Source of the DNA: Arenimonas metalli CF5-1 | GTDB taxonomy: Bacteria > Pseudomonadota > Gammaproteobacteria > Xanthomonadales > Xanthomonadaceae | Assembly: GCF_000747155.1 (NCBI RefSeq) | Contig: NZ_AVCK01000002.1 | Coordinates: 1-42,524 of the forward strand | Direction: 5' to 3' | DNA: 42,524 nucleotides | Shown here: in pieces, positions 1 to 8,086 of the stretch | Numbering within the stretch: the first letter of the stretch is position 1 | Layout of the letters: every line of letters begins with the position of its first letter | The notes under the pieces: generated by a model | The model's input: the letters and a program-made list of their open reading frames with translations, nothing else | The model's database searches: none | What the model was told of the DNA's origin: nothing | Made by a program: the position numbers and the translations under genes

Positions 1-527
1 AGGGCTGCTGCGGCGCCGCGGCCGCGCACGCCGGCGACGCCGCCACGGCCGCCCGCCTCGGCGACGCCAACCGCGCCGCCTTCCAGGGCCGCGACCGCGT
101 GCTGTGCCTGGCCAGCGGCTGCCTCGACAGCCTCTCGCGCAGCGTGGACGGCCGCGCCGAGGACGCCCTGGCGGCGCTGGATGCGCTCGGCGACCGGCTG
201 GCCTTCCGCCCTGCGCACGGGCGCGTGGTCCTGCACCTGCCCTGCACCCAGCGCAGCGGCGCGGCCCTGCGCCGGCTGCTGGGCCGCATCCCCGGGCTCG
301 ACCTGGTGGTGCTGCCCGACGCCGGCTGCTGCGGCGCCGCGGGCCTGCACCAGGTGGCGTTCCCGGCGCGGGCCGCGGCCCTGCGAGGTCCGGTTCACGC
401 CGCCGTGGCGGCCAGCGGTGCCACGGTATTGCTGTCGGCCAACATCGGCTGCCGCCTGCACCTGGCGCCCGGGCTTAAAATGCCGGTGCGCCATCCCATC
501 GACTTCCTCGCCGAGCACCTGGCATGA
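1..527 (+). CDS. Fe-S (CCG-domain) oxidoreductase, GlcF/HdrB-like, 3' part
   Basis: Open at the left edge (reading frame from base 3), so only the C-terminal ~174 residues are visible. Two copies of the cysteine-rich CCG signature are seen: [12 protein letters not shown] at the extreme left and DAGCCGAAG further on, with LPCTQR between them, as in the duplicated CCG domain of glycolate oxidase iron-sulfur subunits and heterodisulfide reductase B-like proteins. In that family the cysteines bind an Fe-S cluster that passes electrons between a flavin dehydrogenase and quinone or disulfide acceptors; the substrate cannot be told from this fragment. Its TGA overlaps the coq7 ATG (ATGA at 524-527), so the two are probably co-translated. 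GlcF itself is a possible identity, but the N-terminal ferredoxin part that would help decide lies outside the window. Confidence 0.8.
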   Translation, partial: GCCGAAAAHAGDAATAARLGDANRAAFQGRDRVLCLASGCLDSLSRSVDGRAEDALAALDALGDRLAFRPAHGRVVLHLPCTQRSGAALRRLLGRIPGLDLVVLPDAGCCGAAGLHQVAFPARAAALRGPVHAAVAASGATVLLSANIGCRLHLAPGLKMPVRHPIDFLAEHLA

Positions 528-1168
528 CCGCGACCCGCCACTTCAGCCCGCTGGACCGGATCCTGATCGAGGCCCAGCACGCCCTGGGCACCACGCTGGG
601 GCAGGCCCGCGCGGAGCGACCGAACCCCGCCGGCGAGCTGCCGCGGGCCGCGCTGGACCCGGCCGAACGCCGGCACGCCGCCGGCCTGATGCGCATCAAC
701 CACACCGGCGAGGTCTGCGCGCAGGCGCTGTACGTCGGCCAGGCCGCGGTGGCCCGCGACGCCGCCACCCGCGCCCAGCTCGAGCACGCCGCGCAGGAGG
801 AAACCGACCACCTGGCCTGGTGCGCCGACCGCCTGCGCGAGCTCGACAGCCGGCCCAGCCTGTTCAACCCGCTGTTCTACGCGGGCAGCTACGCCATCGG
901 CCTGGCCGCAGGCCTGCGCGGCGATGGCTGGAACCTGGGCTTCGTGGTCGAAACCGAGCGCCAGGTCGAGGCGCACCTCGAGGAACACCTGGCCACCCTG
1001 CCCCCGGGCGACGAGCGCAGCCGCGCGATCCTGCGCACCATGAAGTCCGACGAGGCCCGCCACGCCGACGAAGCCCTCGCCGCCGGCGCCCGCGTCCTCC
1101 CCTCCCCCATCCCCCGCCTCATGGCCCTGACCTCGCGTGTGATGAAGGCCGTGGCCTACCGGGGCTGA
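524..1168 (+). CDS. coq7: Coq7-type 3-demethoxyubiquinol hydroxylase
   Basis: 214 residues, the usual length for bacterial Coq7. This membrane-associated di-iron monooxygenase performs the late C6 hydroxylation in ubiquinone synthesis. The carboxylate/histidine iron ligands are all present: E63 (NHTGEVCAQ), E93 and H96 (EETDH), E145 (VVETERQ), and E177 with H180 (DEARH). The start is the ATG at 524, overlapping the preceding stop by four bases. The gene ends just before an inverted-repeat array at 1176. Oxygen-dependent hydroxylation implies aerobic respiration, which fits the Mrp and pyruvate dehydrogenase genes elsewhere in the window. Confidence 0.95.
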   Translation: MTATRHFSPLDRILIEAQHALGTTLGQARAERPNPAGELPRAALDPAERRHAAGLMRINHTGEVCAQALYVGQAAVARDAATRAQLEHAAQEETDHLAWCADRLRELDSRPSLFNPLFYAGSYAIGLAAGLRGDGWNLGFVVETERQVEAHLEEHLATLPPGDERSRAILRTMKSDEARHADEALAAGARVLPSPIPRLMALTSRVMKAVAYRG

Positions 1169-1175
1169 CGTGTTC

Positions 1176-1321
1176 GAACGCGGATAAGAGCGGAAACGTC
1201 GGATAAAGGCGGATACGGCGAAGGCTAGAGGGGGTTTTCAAGATCTGGAACGAACTGGCGTGGAGCCATCCGAAATTGCTCTATCGGCTCTTATCCGACG
1301 TTTCCGCTCTTATCCGCGTTC
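1176..1321. repeat. 31-bp perfect inverted repeat, GAACGCGGATA type
   Basis: Arms 1176-1206 and 1291-1321 are exact reverse complements. Each holds spaced copies of a CGGATA-like unit (GAACGCGGATAAGAG... then GTCGGATAA). The 84-nt interior has no ORF with support. The pair sits between the convergent ends of coq7 and speD. A related inverted pair with the same GAACGCGGATAGAG core lies at 17226-17433, so this is a dispersed repeat family. No transposase is adjacent. Confidence 0.85.
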
Positions 1322-1358
1322 AAATAAAAACGGCCCGGTGTTCGCGACACCGGACCGT
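1322..1358 (-). terminator. Rho-independent terminator of speD
   Basis: On the minus strand downstream of speD, a 12-bp stem (1347-1358 with 1330-1341, one mismatch, loop TCGCG on the plus strand) is followed by a T-rich run complementary to 1322-1330 (AAATAAAAA). Its position 24 nt after the stop and its form are typical of intrinsic termination. Confidence 0.8.
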
Positions 1359-1381
1359 CAATACGCGCAACCTGCAGCGGA

Positions 1382-2176
1382 TCAGTCGGCCAGGTTGTGG
1401 CCGTTGAAGAGCTCGACGATCTCGCGCTTGAGCTGGTTCTCGATGCGCATGCGGTCCTTGAAGCCGAGGTTCTTGGCCTTCTCCTCGAACAGGTAGGTGT
1501 CGAGGTCGAACTCCTTGAGGTGCATCTTCGTGTGGAACAGGTTTTCCTGGTACACGTTGACGTCGATCATCTCGTACTTGTTCTTGATCGGCTTGGACAG
1601 GAAGTCCTGGATCGAGTTGATCTTGTGGTCGATGTAGTGCTTCTTGCCCTTCACGTCGCGGGTGAAGCCGCGCACGCGGTAGTCCATCACCACGATGTCG
1701 GACTCGAAGGACTCGATCAGGTAGTTCAGCGCCTTCAGCGGCGAGATGACGCCGCAGGTGGCCACGTCGATGTCGGCGCGGAATGTGGCGATGCCGTTGT
1801 GCGGGTGGGTTTCCGGATAGGTGTGCACGGTGATGTGCGACTTGTCCAGGTGCGCCACCACGGCGTCGGAGATCAGCTCCTTGCCGGCCGCCTTCTTGTC
1901 GATCACGGGCTCTTCCGAGATCAGGATCGTCACCGAGGCACCCTGCGGGTCGTAGTCCTGGCGGGCCACGTTGAGGATGTTGGCGCCGATGATCTCGGCC
2001 ACGTCGGTCAGGATCTGGGTCAGGCGCTCGGCGTTGTACGCCTCGTCGATGTACTCGATGTAGCGCTGGCGCTGCTCTTCCGAGACCGCGTAGCAGACGT
2101 CGTAGATGTTGAAGCTCAACGCCTTGGTGAGGTTGTTGAAACCCTGGAGCCGGAGGCGAGGCAGTGGCTTGACCAC
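1382..2176 (-). CDS. speD: S-adenosylmethionine decarboxylase proenzyme, SpeD
   Basis: Pyruvoyl enzyme that decarboxylates SAM to supply aminopropyl groups for spermidine. The [30 protein letters not shown] and [15 protein letters not shown] blocks match the long (E. coli-type) SpeD family. Self-cleavage between K112 and S113 (LDK/SHITV) would create the pyruvoyl group. I start at the GTG at 2176, giving 264 residues, the length of E. coli SpeD, and beginning just before [13 protein letters not shown]. An upstream in-frame TTG at 2230 would add 18 residues unlike the family and has no ribosome site. Divergent from clp across 190 nt, with its own terminator downstream. Confidence 0.93.
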   Translation of the reverse strand: MVKPLPRLRLQGFNNLTKALSFNIYDVCYAVSEEQRQRYIEYIDEAYNAERLTQILTDVAEIIGANILNVARQDYDPQGASVTILISEEPVIDKKAAGKELISDAVVAHLDKSHITVHTYPETHPHNGIATFRADIDVATCGVISPLKALNYLIESFESDIVVMDYRVRGFTRDVKGKKHYIDHKINSIQDFLSKPIKNKYEMIDVNVYQENLFHTKMHLKEFDLDTYLFEEKAKNLGFKDRMRIENQLKREIVELFNGHNLAD

Positions 2177-2366
2177 GTGGGCATTCCCGTATGCGGAGGG
2201 GGTGGAGCGAGGGGGCGCATTATCGGCCAAACCGCCCCCCGGGGGAACCTTGGCGCCGGAAGGGGCCTCGCCGGCATTGCCCGGGGCACGTTACCGGCCT
2301 AAGCTGAATGCTTGCAGGGGCCTCCAGAGCCCGCCTTGGCGCCGTCAGAACAGGAGTTCGCCGAAC
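2177..2366. promoter_or_regulatory. Divergent speD/clp intergenic region
   Basis: 190 nt separating two divergent starts, so it must hold both promoters. I see a clp ribosome site (CAGGAG, 2351-2356) but no convincing -35/-10 pair and no clear TGTGA-N6-TCACA CRP-type site. It includes a C/G-rich run around 2231-2245. Confidence 0.4.
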
Positions 2367-3038
2367 ATGTCGATCCAGCCGCCGAAACTGGTCAACAGCC
2401 CGCTGGCGCCCGATGCCGCGACCATGGGCCGCTTCCTCGACCACTGCCACCGGCGCCGCTACCCGTCCCGCACCGACGTCTTCCGGCCCGGGGCGCCCGC
2501 CACCTCGCTGCACTACGTGGTCAGCGGCTCGCTCAGCGTGGTCAGCGAGGAGCCCGATGGCCGCGAGCTGATCCTGGGCTACGTCAACGCCGGCGAGTTC
2601 ATCGGCGAGATGGGCCTGTTCTTCGCCGCCGATGCCCGCGCGGTGGTGGTCCGCACGCGCAGCGCCTGCGAGCTGGCCGAGATCAACTACGACCGCCTGC
2701 ACCAGCTCTTCGCCGGCCCGCTGCAGGCCGAGTGCCCGCGCATCCTGTACGCGATCGGCCTGCAGCTGTCCAAGCGCCTGCTCGACACCAGCCGCAAGGC
2801 CAGCCGCCTCGCCTTCCTCGACGTCAGCGGCCGCATCATCCGCACCCTGCACGACCTCTGCGCCGAGCCCGATGCGCTCTCGCACCCGCAGGGCACCCAG
2901 ATCCGGGTGTCGCGCCAGGAGCTGGCGCGCATCGTCGGCTGCTCGCGCGAGATGGCCGGGCGCGTGCTCAAGCAGCTGCAGGAGCAGAACCTGCTGCACG
3001 CCCGCGGCAAGACCGTCGTGGTTTACGGCACCCGCTGA
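2367..3038 (+). CDS. clp: CRP/FNR-family regulator of the Clp type
   Basis: 223 residues. Cyclic-nucleotide-binding fold (about 25-135, with GEFIGEMGLF at 77-86), dimer helix (about 130-160) and C-terminal winged helix with recognition helix VSRQELARIVGCSREMAGRV (181-200). In E. coli CRP an Arg-Ser pair in the phosphate-binding cassette holds cAMP; here the Arg is kept (R91) but the next residue is Ala (A92). Xanthomonas Clp is a known CRP homologue that answers to c-di-GMP rather than cAMP and controls virulence and exoenzyme genes. The position between speD and the trp genes matches Xanthomonas. Start ATG 2367 has CAGGAG ten bases upstream. A GGDEF enzyme encoded at 8087-9832 could feed its ligand pool (inference). 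Confidence 0.88.
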   Translation: MSIQPPKLVNSPLAPDAATMGRFLDHCHRRRYPSRTDVFRPGAPATSLHYVVSGSLSVVSEEPDGRELILGYVNAGEFIGEMGLFFAADARAVVVRTRSACELAEINYDRLHQLFAGPLQAECPRILYAIGLQLSKRLLDTSRKASRLAFLDVSGRIIRTLHDLCAEPDALSHPQGTQIRVSRQELARIVGCSREMAGRVLKQLQEQNLLHARGKTVVVYGTR

Positions 3039-3041
3039 GGC

Positions 3042-3503
3042 ATGGGCCGGTCCGGCGTCGCGGGCACCGATTCCCTGCTGGTCCGTCCCGCGACGACCCA
3101 GGACGCCGCCGGCGTCGCCACCCTGCTCGGCGTGCTGGGCTACCCCTGCGACCGCGCCGAAGCCGCGAACCGCCTGCGGGCCCTGGCCGAGGAGGCCGAC
3201 CAGGAAATCCTGGTCGCCGACCGCCACGGCTGCCTGGTCGGGCTGCTGGCGCTGGACCTGATGTATTACCTGCCGCTGGGCGCGCGCACCTGCCGCATCA
3301 CGGCGCTGGTGGTCTCCGACGGCGAACAGCGCCGCGGCGTCGGCCGCATGCTGCTGCGCGAGGCCGAGCACCGCGCCCGCCTGGCCGGCGCGGCGCGCAT
3401 CGAGCTCACCTCCGCCACCCACCGCACCGAGGCCCACGCCTTCTACAAAGCCTGCGGCTTCAACGAAAGCGCCCTGCGCTTCCTCAAACGCCTCGGCGAC
3501 TGA
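3042..3503 (+). CDS. GNAT-family N-acetyltransferase
   Basis: 153 residues. The acetyl-CoA pyrophosphate-binding motif A is clear (ALVVSDGEQRRGVGRMLL, Q/R-x-x-G-x-G/A), preceded by the beta-4 strand TCRITALVV and followed by HAFYKACGF, the usual motif B of small-molecule or protein acetyltransferases. The substrate cannot be read from sequence. It starts 3 nt after the clp stop, so it is probably in the clp transcript. Its stop TGA (3501-3503) lies inside the left arm of the 69-bp palindrome that separates it from the convergent HAD gene. Confidence 0.85.
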   Translation: MGRSGVAGTDSLLVRPATTQDAAGVATLLGVLGYPCDRAEAANRLRALAEEADQEILVADRHGCLVGLLALDLMYYLPLGARTCRITALVVSDGEQRRGVGRMLLREAEHRARLAGAARIELTSATHRTEAHAFYKACGFNESALRFLKRLGD

Positions 3504-3568
3504 CCAAAAAGGGGTCAGAGTAAATATTTGTTTGAAACAAATATTTACTCTGACCCCTTTTTGGTCAG
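3500..3568. repeat. 69-bp perfect palindrome (GGGGTCAGAG element), bidirectional terminator
   Basis: Arms 3500-3533 and 3535-3568 are exact reverse complements around G3534, with core AAAAAGGGGTCAGAGTAAAT. AT-rich inside and flanked by an A5/T5 pair, it can terminate transcription from both sides. Both convergent genes stop in the arms: the GNAT TGA at 3501-3503 and the HAD TGA at 3567-3565. A second copy is at 17290-17346. GGGGTCAGAG-type palindromes are, from memory, common in proteobacterial genomes that carry REP-associated (Y1) transposases; none is encoded here. Confidence 0.93.
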
Positions 3569-4221
3569 CGGAGGAGTTCGAAGGCGCCGCGGAGGCGCTT
3601 GTGGACGCGGGCCAGGCTGCGCGGGTCGGGGCGGACCAGCACGGGCCGCGCTGTTTCGCACAGGAGGGGCAGGTCCCAGAAGCTGTCGCTGTAGACCGCC
3701 GCGAAAGGCGACCGGATGCCTTCGCGGGCGAGCGCGGCGATCTTGCGCGGGCCGATCGTGTGCTCCTGCCCGATCCAGCCGCCGAAGGCCTGGCGCACGC
3801 TCGAGCCCACCACGGGCACCGCCGGCTGGCCCAGTGCCTGCCACAGGTCGCGGGCCAGGCTGGCCTCGGCGCCGGTGACGATCACCACCGGGTCGCCGGC
3901 CTCGAGGTGGGCGTGCAGGCGACGCACGGCGGGCGCGATGAGGAGTTCATCGCGGCGCAGCGCGCACTCACGGAGGAAGTCCTCGCGCGCCTCGACCAGC
4001 GCCTCCTGGGTGCGGCCCACCGTGGCCAGCCAGGTGTAGAAGCTGGCCGGCAACCACGCGCTGCGCCACCAGGCAAAGCCGGGCGCGAGGAAGGGAAAGC
4101 TCAGGCCGGCCGCGAGCCGGCGCAGCGGATGGCTGCGGAGCTGGCCGCGCAGCCAGGCCGCCGCGCAGTCGCCCCGCACCAGGGTACCGTCGAAGTCGAA
4201 CAGGACGGTCGCGGCGGGCAT
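3565..4221 (-). CDS. HAD-superfamily phosphatase (subfamily IB, SerB-like)
   Basis: 218 residues. Motif I LFDFDGTL with nucleophile D9 and acid D11, motif II VIVTGAE, lysine motif around GPRKIAAL, and motif IV YSDSFWDLPLL, where the DSxxDxP form is typical of HAD-IB enzymes (SerB and the PSPase-like hydrolases of small phosphomonoesters or lipids). A helical cap lies between motifs I and II, with aromatic/hydrophobic LSFPFLAPGFAWW, which may contact a membrane or lipid. It starts 7 nt after trpC on the same strand, so it is probably the last gene of the trp transcript. A specific trp role is not evident. The substrate is unknown. Confidence 0.85.
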   Translation of the reverse strand: MPAATVLFDFDGTLVRGDCAAAWLRGQLRSHPLRRLAAGLSFPFLAPGFAWWRSAWLPASFYTWLATVGRTQEALVEAREDFLRECALRRDELLIAPAVRRLHAHLEAGDPVVIVTGAEASLARDLWQALGQPAVPVVGSSVRQAFGGWIGQEHTIGPRKIAALAREGIRSPFAAVYSDSFWDLPLLCETARPVLVRPDPRSLARVHKRLRGAFELLR

Positions 4222-4228
4222 CGGGGCC

Positions 4229-5017
4229 TCAGGCGAACAGGCGCGCCAGCTCGGCGCCCGGGTCCGGCGCGCGCATGAAGGCCTCGCCGACGAGGAAGGC
4301 GTGCACGCCGTTGCCGCGCATCAGCGCGACGTCGGCGGGCGTGGCGATGCCGCTCTCGGTGACCAGCAGGCGGTCGCCCGGCACGGCCTGCTTCAGGTCG
4401 AGCGTGGTCTGCAGCGTCACGTCGAAGGTGCGCAGGCTGCGGTTGTTGATGCCCACCAGCGGCGCCCCGACCTGCAGCGCGCGCTCGAGTTCGTCGATGT
4501 CGTGCACTTCCACCAGCACGTCCATGCCGAGGTCCATCGCCAGGTGCGAGAGGTCGGCCAGGGCCGCGTCGCCCAGCGCGGCCACGATCAGCAGGATGCA
4601 GTCGGCGCCCAGCAGGCGCGCCTCGTACACCTGGTAGGCGTCCACGGTGAAGTCCTTGCGCAGCACCGGCAGCGTGCAGGCGCCGCGGGCCTGCACCAGG
4701 TAGTCGTCCGCGCCCTGGAAGAAGTCGACGTCGGTGAGCACGGACAGGCAGGCCGCGCCGCCGCGCTCGTAGCTGGCGGCGATGTCGGCGGGATGGAAGT
4801 CGGGGCGGATCACGCCCTTGCTGGGGCTAGCCTTCTTGACCTCGGCGATCACGGCCGGCCGGCCGGCATCGATCTTCGCCTGCAGCGCGGCGGCGAAGCC
4901 GCGGGTCGGCGGCAGGCCCTCGCAGCGCGCCACGAGCTCGGCCAATGGCAGGCGCGCGGCGCGCTCGGCCACTTCTTCGGCCTTGCGGCGCAGGATGGTT
5001 TGCAGGATGTCGCTCAT
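4229..5017 (-). CDS. trpC: Indole-3-glycerol phosphate synthase
   Basis: 262-residue TIM barrel that closes CdRP to indole-3-glycerol phosphate in tryptophan synthesis. Signatures: [15 protein letters not shown] (catalytic Lys and phosphate site), [28 protein letters not shown] and LVTESGI. Monofunctional, without the TrpF fusion found in enterics. Downstream of trpD by 24 nt with GAGGAA before the ATG, and upstream of the HAD gene by 7 nt. Confidence 0.97.
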   Translation of the reverse strand: MSDILQTILRRKAEEVAERAARLPLAELVARCEGLPPTRGFAAALQAKIDAGRPAVIAEVKKASPSKGVIRPDFHPADIAASYERGGAACLSVLTDVDFFQGADDYLVQARGACTLPVLRKDFTVDAYQVYEARLLGADCILLIVAALGDAALADLSHLAMDLGMDVLVEVHDIDELERALQVGAPLVGINNRSLRTFDVTLQTTLDLKQAVPGDRLLVTESGIATPADVALMRGNGVHAFLVGEAFMRAPDPGAELARLFA

Positions 5018-5041
5018 GTCGTTCCTCGGTGGGCGGCCGGC

Positions 5042-6076
5042 TCAGCGCCCGCCCAAGCGGCGGGTGGCGGCGACGAACTCGTCGAGCTTGGCGCGGGCCT
5101 TGCCGGCGGCGATGGCCTTGCGCGCCTGGTCGATGCCGTCGGCGATCGAGACCGCGCGGCCGGCGGCGTACAGCGCGGCGCCGGCGTTGAGCGCGACGAT
5201 TTCCTTCGGAAGGCCGTCCTTGCCGTCCAGCGCCTCCTTCAGCAGCACCATCGACTCTTCCGAGTTCTCGACGCGCAGGTTGCGGCTGGCGGCCATCGAG
5301 ATGCCGAAGTCCTCGGGATGGATCTCGTACTCCACCACGTCGTCGCCGCGAAGCTCGCCGACCATGGTGGCGCCGCCCAGCGAGATCTCGTCCATGCCAT
5401 CGCGGCCCCAGACCACCAGCGCGCGCTTGGCGCCGAGGCGCTGCAGCACGCGCACCTGGATGCCGACGAGGTCGGGATGGAACACGCCCATCAGGATGTT
5501 GGGCGCGCTGGCCGGGTTGGTGAGCGGGCCGAGGATGTTGAAGATGGTGCGCACGCCCAGCTCCTTGCGCACCGGGGCCACGTTCTTCATGGCCGGGTGG
5601 TGGATGGGCGCGAACATGAAGCCCATGCCGGTCTCGGCGATGCAGGCCGCCACCTGCTCGGGCTGCAGCTCGATCACCGCGCCCAGGGCCTCGAGCACGT
5701 CGGCGCTGCCTGACTTGGACGAGACGCTGCGGTTGCCGTGCTTGGCCACCTTGGCGCCCGCCGCCGCCACCACGAACATGCTGGCCGTGGAGATGTTGAA
5801 GGTGTGCGCGCCGTCGCCGCCGGTGCCGACGATGTCGACGAAGTTGTGCGCGTCGGGCACCACCACCTTGGCGGCGAACTCGCGCATCACCCGCGCCGCG
5901 CCGGCGATCTCGCCGACGGTTTCCTTCTTCACGCGCAGGCCGGAGAGGATGGCGGCCGTGACCACGGGCGAGACGTCGCCGCGCATGATCTGGCGCATCA
6001 GCTCCACCATCTCGTCGTGGAAGATCTCGCGGTTCTCGATGATGCGCTGGAGCGCGTCCTGCGGGGTAATCGGCAT
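5042..6076 (-). CDS. trpD: Anthranilate phosphoribosyltransferase
   Basis: 344 residues with the chosen start. It transfers phosphoribose from PRPP to anthranilate. PRPP-binding [18 protein letters not shown] and the [19 protein letters not shown] block are intact, as is the N-terminal helical domain ([18 protein letters not shown]). The ATG at 6076 gives the usual start [12 protein letters not shown]; a TTG at 6103 would add nine unconserved residues and overlap trpG. The 23-nt gap from trpG is filled by a REP-like hairpin, so the usual purine-rich ribosome site is missing. Translation may rely on coupling or on that structure. Confidence 0.95.
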   Translation of the reverse strand: MPITPQDALQRIIENREIFHDEMVELMRQIMRGDVSPVVTAAILSGLRVKKETVGEIAGAARVMREFAAKVVVPDAHNFVDIVGTGGDGAHTFNISTASMFVVAAAGAKVAKHGNRSVSSKSGSADVLEALGAVIELQPEQVAACIAETGMGFMFAPIHHPAMKNVAPVRKELGVRTIFNILGPLTNPASAPNILMGVFHPDLVGIQVRVLQRLGAKRALVVWGRDGMDEISLGGATMVGELRGDDVVEYEIHPEDFGISMAASRNLRVENSEESMVLLKEALDGKDGLPKEIVALNAGAALYAAGRAVSIADGIDQARKAIAAGKARAKLDEFVAATRRLGGR

Positions 6077-6086
6077 GGCGTTGGCC

Positions 6087-6110
6087 TGTGGGAGGGGTTT
6101 CAACCCCGAT
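6087..6110. repeat. Single REP-like hairpin at the trpG/trpD junction
   Basis: The 24-nt sequence has the family head GTGGGAG and the hairpin GGGGT-TTCA-ACCCC. Compared with the family stem GGGAC-TTCA-GTCCC, the stem bases differ on both sides yet still pair, while the TTCA loop is unchanged. The trpG stop (TGA, 6102-6100) is read from the loop/stem region. Confidence 0.7.
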
Positions 6111-6687
6111 CCGCCTTGATGAAGTTACGAAGCATGTCGTGCCCGTGCTGCGTCAGGATCGACTCCGGATGGAACTGCACGCCCTCGACCGCGAGCGTCT
6201 TGTGCCGCAGCCCCATGATCTCGTCGATCGAGCCGTCTTCGTTCTCGGTCCAGGCCGTGACCTCGAGGCAGTCGGGCAGCGATTCCTTGCGCACCACCAG
6301 CGAGTGGTAGCGCGTGGCCTCGAACGGATCCGGCAGGCCGGCGAACACGCCCACGCCCTTGTGGCGGATCGGCGAGGTCTTGCCGTGCATGATCGTGCGT
6401 GCGCGCACCACCTCGCCGCCGAAGGCCTGGCCCAGGCTCTGGTGGCCCAGGCAGACGCCGAGGATCGGCACCTGGCCGGCCAGCTTCTCCAGCACCTCCA
6501 GCGACACGCCCGCCTCGTTGGGCGTGCACGGCCCGGGCGAGATGACGATGTGGTCGGGCTTGAGCGCGGCGATCTGCGCGACCGTGAGGTCGTCGTTCCG
6601 GACGACCTTCACGTCCTGCCCCAGCTCGCCGAAATACTGGACGAGGTTGTAGGTGAAGCTGTCGTAGTTGTCGATCATCAACAGCAT
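6100..6687 (-). CDS. trpG: Anthranilate synthase glutamine amidotransferase subunit
   Basis: 195 residues. Class I amidotransferase that supplies ammonia to TrpE. The triad is visible: C79 (GVCLGHQS), H173 and E175 (QFHPES); also [16 protein letters not shown] at the N terminus and [11 protein letters not shown]. The ATG at 6687 is the usual start; 40 extra upstream codons have a low-complexity composition. It may be shared with PabB, as in many bacteria. It is separated from trpE by a GGDEF gene and a TerC gene, and ends in a REP-like hairpin just before trpD. Confidence 0.96.
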   Translation of the reverse strand: MLLMIDNYDSFTYNLVQYFGELGQDVKVVRNDDLTVAQIAALKPDHIVISPGPCTPNEAGVSLEVLEKLAGQVPILGVCLGHQSLGQAFGGEVVRARTIMHGKTSPIRHKGVGVFAGLPDPFEATRYHSLVVRKESLPDCLEVTAWTENEDGSIDEIMGLRHKTLAVEGVQFHPESILTQHGHDMLRNFIKADRG

Positions 6688-6816
6688 TGGTAAGGCCGGC
6701 CGTCGCGGAAAAGAGCGCAAGTATAGGGCCGACGAAGGCTCGATGCCGCCCTTTCCGGCCGGGGACCGGGCGCCCGGGGCGGCCGGTGGGGCCGCCGCCG
6801 GGCGCACGGGCCGGGC

Positions 6817-7866
6817 CTAGTCCGCCGCGGGGGCCGCGCTGCCGCGGGACTTCCACAGCGAATAGCCGATGCCGCCCGCCAGCAGGGCCACCGTGACGCC
6901 GAGGCTCAGCTCCGCGGGCATCTTGCCGTCCCACAGCCAGTCGCCGAGCAGGATCTTGGCGCCGATGAAGACCAGCACCAGCGCCAGCGCGTACTTGAGG
7001 TAGTGGAAGCGGTGCACGACCGCCGCCAGCGCGAAGTAGAGCGCCCGCAGGCCGAGGATGGCGAAGATGTTCGAGGTGTAGACGATGAACGGATCGGGCG
7101 TGATGGCGAAGATGGCCGGCACCGAGTCGATCGCGAACACGACGTCGGCCAGCTCCACCAGCACCAGGCACAGGAACAGCGGCGTCGCGAACCAGGCCAG
7201 CTTGCCGGTGGCGCCGTCGGGCAGCTTCACCCAGAAGCGTTCGCCGTGCAGCTCGTCGGTCACCCGCAGCCGCCGGCGCAGGAACTTCAACACGCGGTTG
7301 TCCGCGAGGTCGGGCTGGTGGTCGATCGCGAACAGCATCTTGATGCCGGTCGCGATCAGCAGCACCGCGAACACGTACAGCACCCAGGCGAAGTTCATCA
7401 CCAGGGCCGCGCCGGCGCCGATCATGATCGCGCGCAGCACGATCACGCCCAGGATGCCCCAGAACAGCACGCGGTGCTGGTGGATACGGGGCACCGCGAA
7501 GTAGGCGAAGATCATCGAGATGACGAACACGTTGTCCAGCGCCAGCGCCTTCTCGACCAGGTAGCCGGTCAGGTACAGGGTCACCGCTTCCCAGGCGCGG
7601 GCCTCGGCGGTCGGCAGGGCCGCGATCTGCGGATCGAGGGCGCCCTCGCCGCCGTAGGCGCGGTAGATGAACCAGACGGCGACCGCCCACAGCAGGCCGA
7701 GGCCGATGTAGAGCGCCGACATCCACAGGCTTTCCTTCACTTCGATCTCGTGGGCGTCGCGGTGCAGCACGCCCAGGTCGAAGACAAGAATGGCCAGTAC
7801 GACGGTGATGAAGGCCAGCCACACCCAAACGGGCATGCCGAGCCAGATTCCAGCAAGGATTTCCAT
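6817..7866 (-). CDS. TerC/Alx-family integral membrane protein
   Basis: 349 residues, roughly nine hydrophobic segments. The acidic membrane motifs that define the family are present: EKALALDNVFVISMIF and its inverted repeat partner ELADVVFAIDSVPAIF. Relatives include E. coli Alx, a Mn2+ exporter responding to Mn and alkaline pH, and tellurite-resistance TerC. The long C-terminal form with GATGKLAWFATPLFLCLV is Alx-like. ATG 7866 starts MEILAGIWLGM; 40 more codons upstream look spurious. A 220-nt leader on the minus side holds hairpins, but I could not fit it to the yybP-ykoY Mn riboswitch. It interrupts the trp gene set. Confidence 0.88.
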   Translation of the reverse strand: MEILAGIWLGMPVWVWLAFITVVLAILVFDLGVLHRDAHEIEVKESLWMSALYIGLGLLWAVAVWFIYRAYGGEGALDPQIAALPTAEARAWEAVTLYLTGYLVEKALALDNVFVISMIFAYFAVPRIHQHRVLFWGILGVIVLRAIMIGAGAALVMNFAWVLYVFAVLLIATGIKMLFAIDHQPDLADNRVLKFLRRRLRVTDELHGERFWVKLPDGATGKLAWFATPLFLCLVLVELADVVFAIDSVPAIFAITPDPFIVYTSNIFAILGLRALYFALAAVVHRFHYLKYALALVLVFIGAKILLGDWLWDGKMPAELSLGVTVALLAGGIGYSLWKSRGSAAPAAD

Positions 7867-8086
7867 GGTCAAGTTCCCAGGCAGGTCGAAGGTTCGATGC
7901 CAGGCGCCGCCGTTCGGGCAGGAACATGGGGAGCAGCGGGCCAGGGCGTCGTGTCGTCGACTACGACATCGCCGTGCTTTGCGCACGACCAGAGGGGCCC
8001 GCAGTCATGCGGGAAGTTGCGGGGCATGCCGTGAAAGCCCGGTGAAGTGACTTTCCGGGGCGCCCCCGGGCCGGCCCGTGGGGCGA
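7867..8086 (-). other. Leader region upstream of the TerC gene
   Basis: 220 nt without a supported gene between the GGDEF stop and the TerC start. Visible structure: 6-bp stem CCCGCA/TGCGGG (7998-8003 with 8008-8013) and TGTCGT/ACGACA (7952-7957 with 7963-7968). No clear promoter hexamers. It could carry a metal- or pH-responsive leader, as relatives do, but no known motif was recognised. Confidence 0.35.

Noticed and set aside
2177-2230. TTG start for speD, 18 codons upstream
   Set aside because: The extension is not family-like, lacks a ribosome site, and GTG 2176 gives the usual 264 residues.
6077-6103. TTG start for trpD inside the trpG stop
   Set aside because: ATG 6076 gives the conserved N terminus. 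The extra nine residues are read from a repeat.
7880-7900. GGTTCGATGCC, resembling a tRNA T-loop
   Set aside because: No acceptor, D or anticodon arms can be folded around it on either strand. No tRNA was found in the window.
7929-7990. GGGGAGCAGC on the plus strand, resembling the yybP-ykoY riboswitch core
   Set aside because: It is on the strand opposite to the TerC gene, no plus-strand gene follows, and the other conserved parts are missing.
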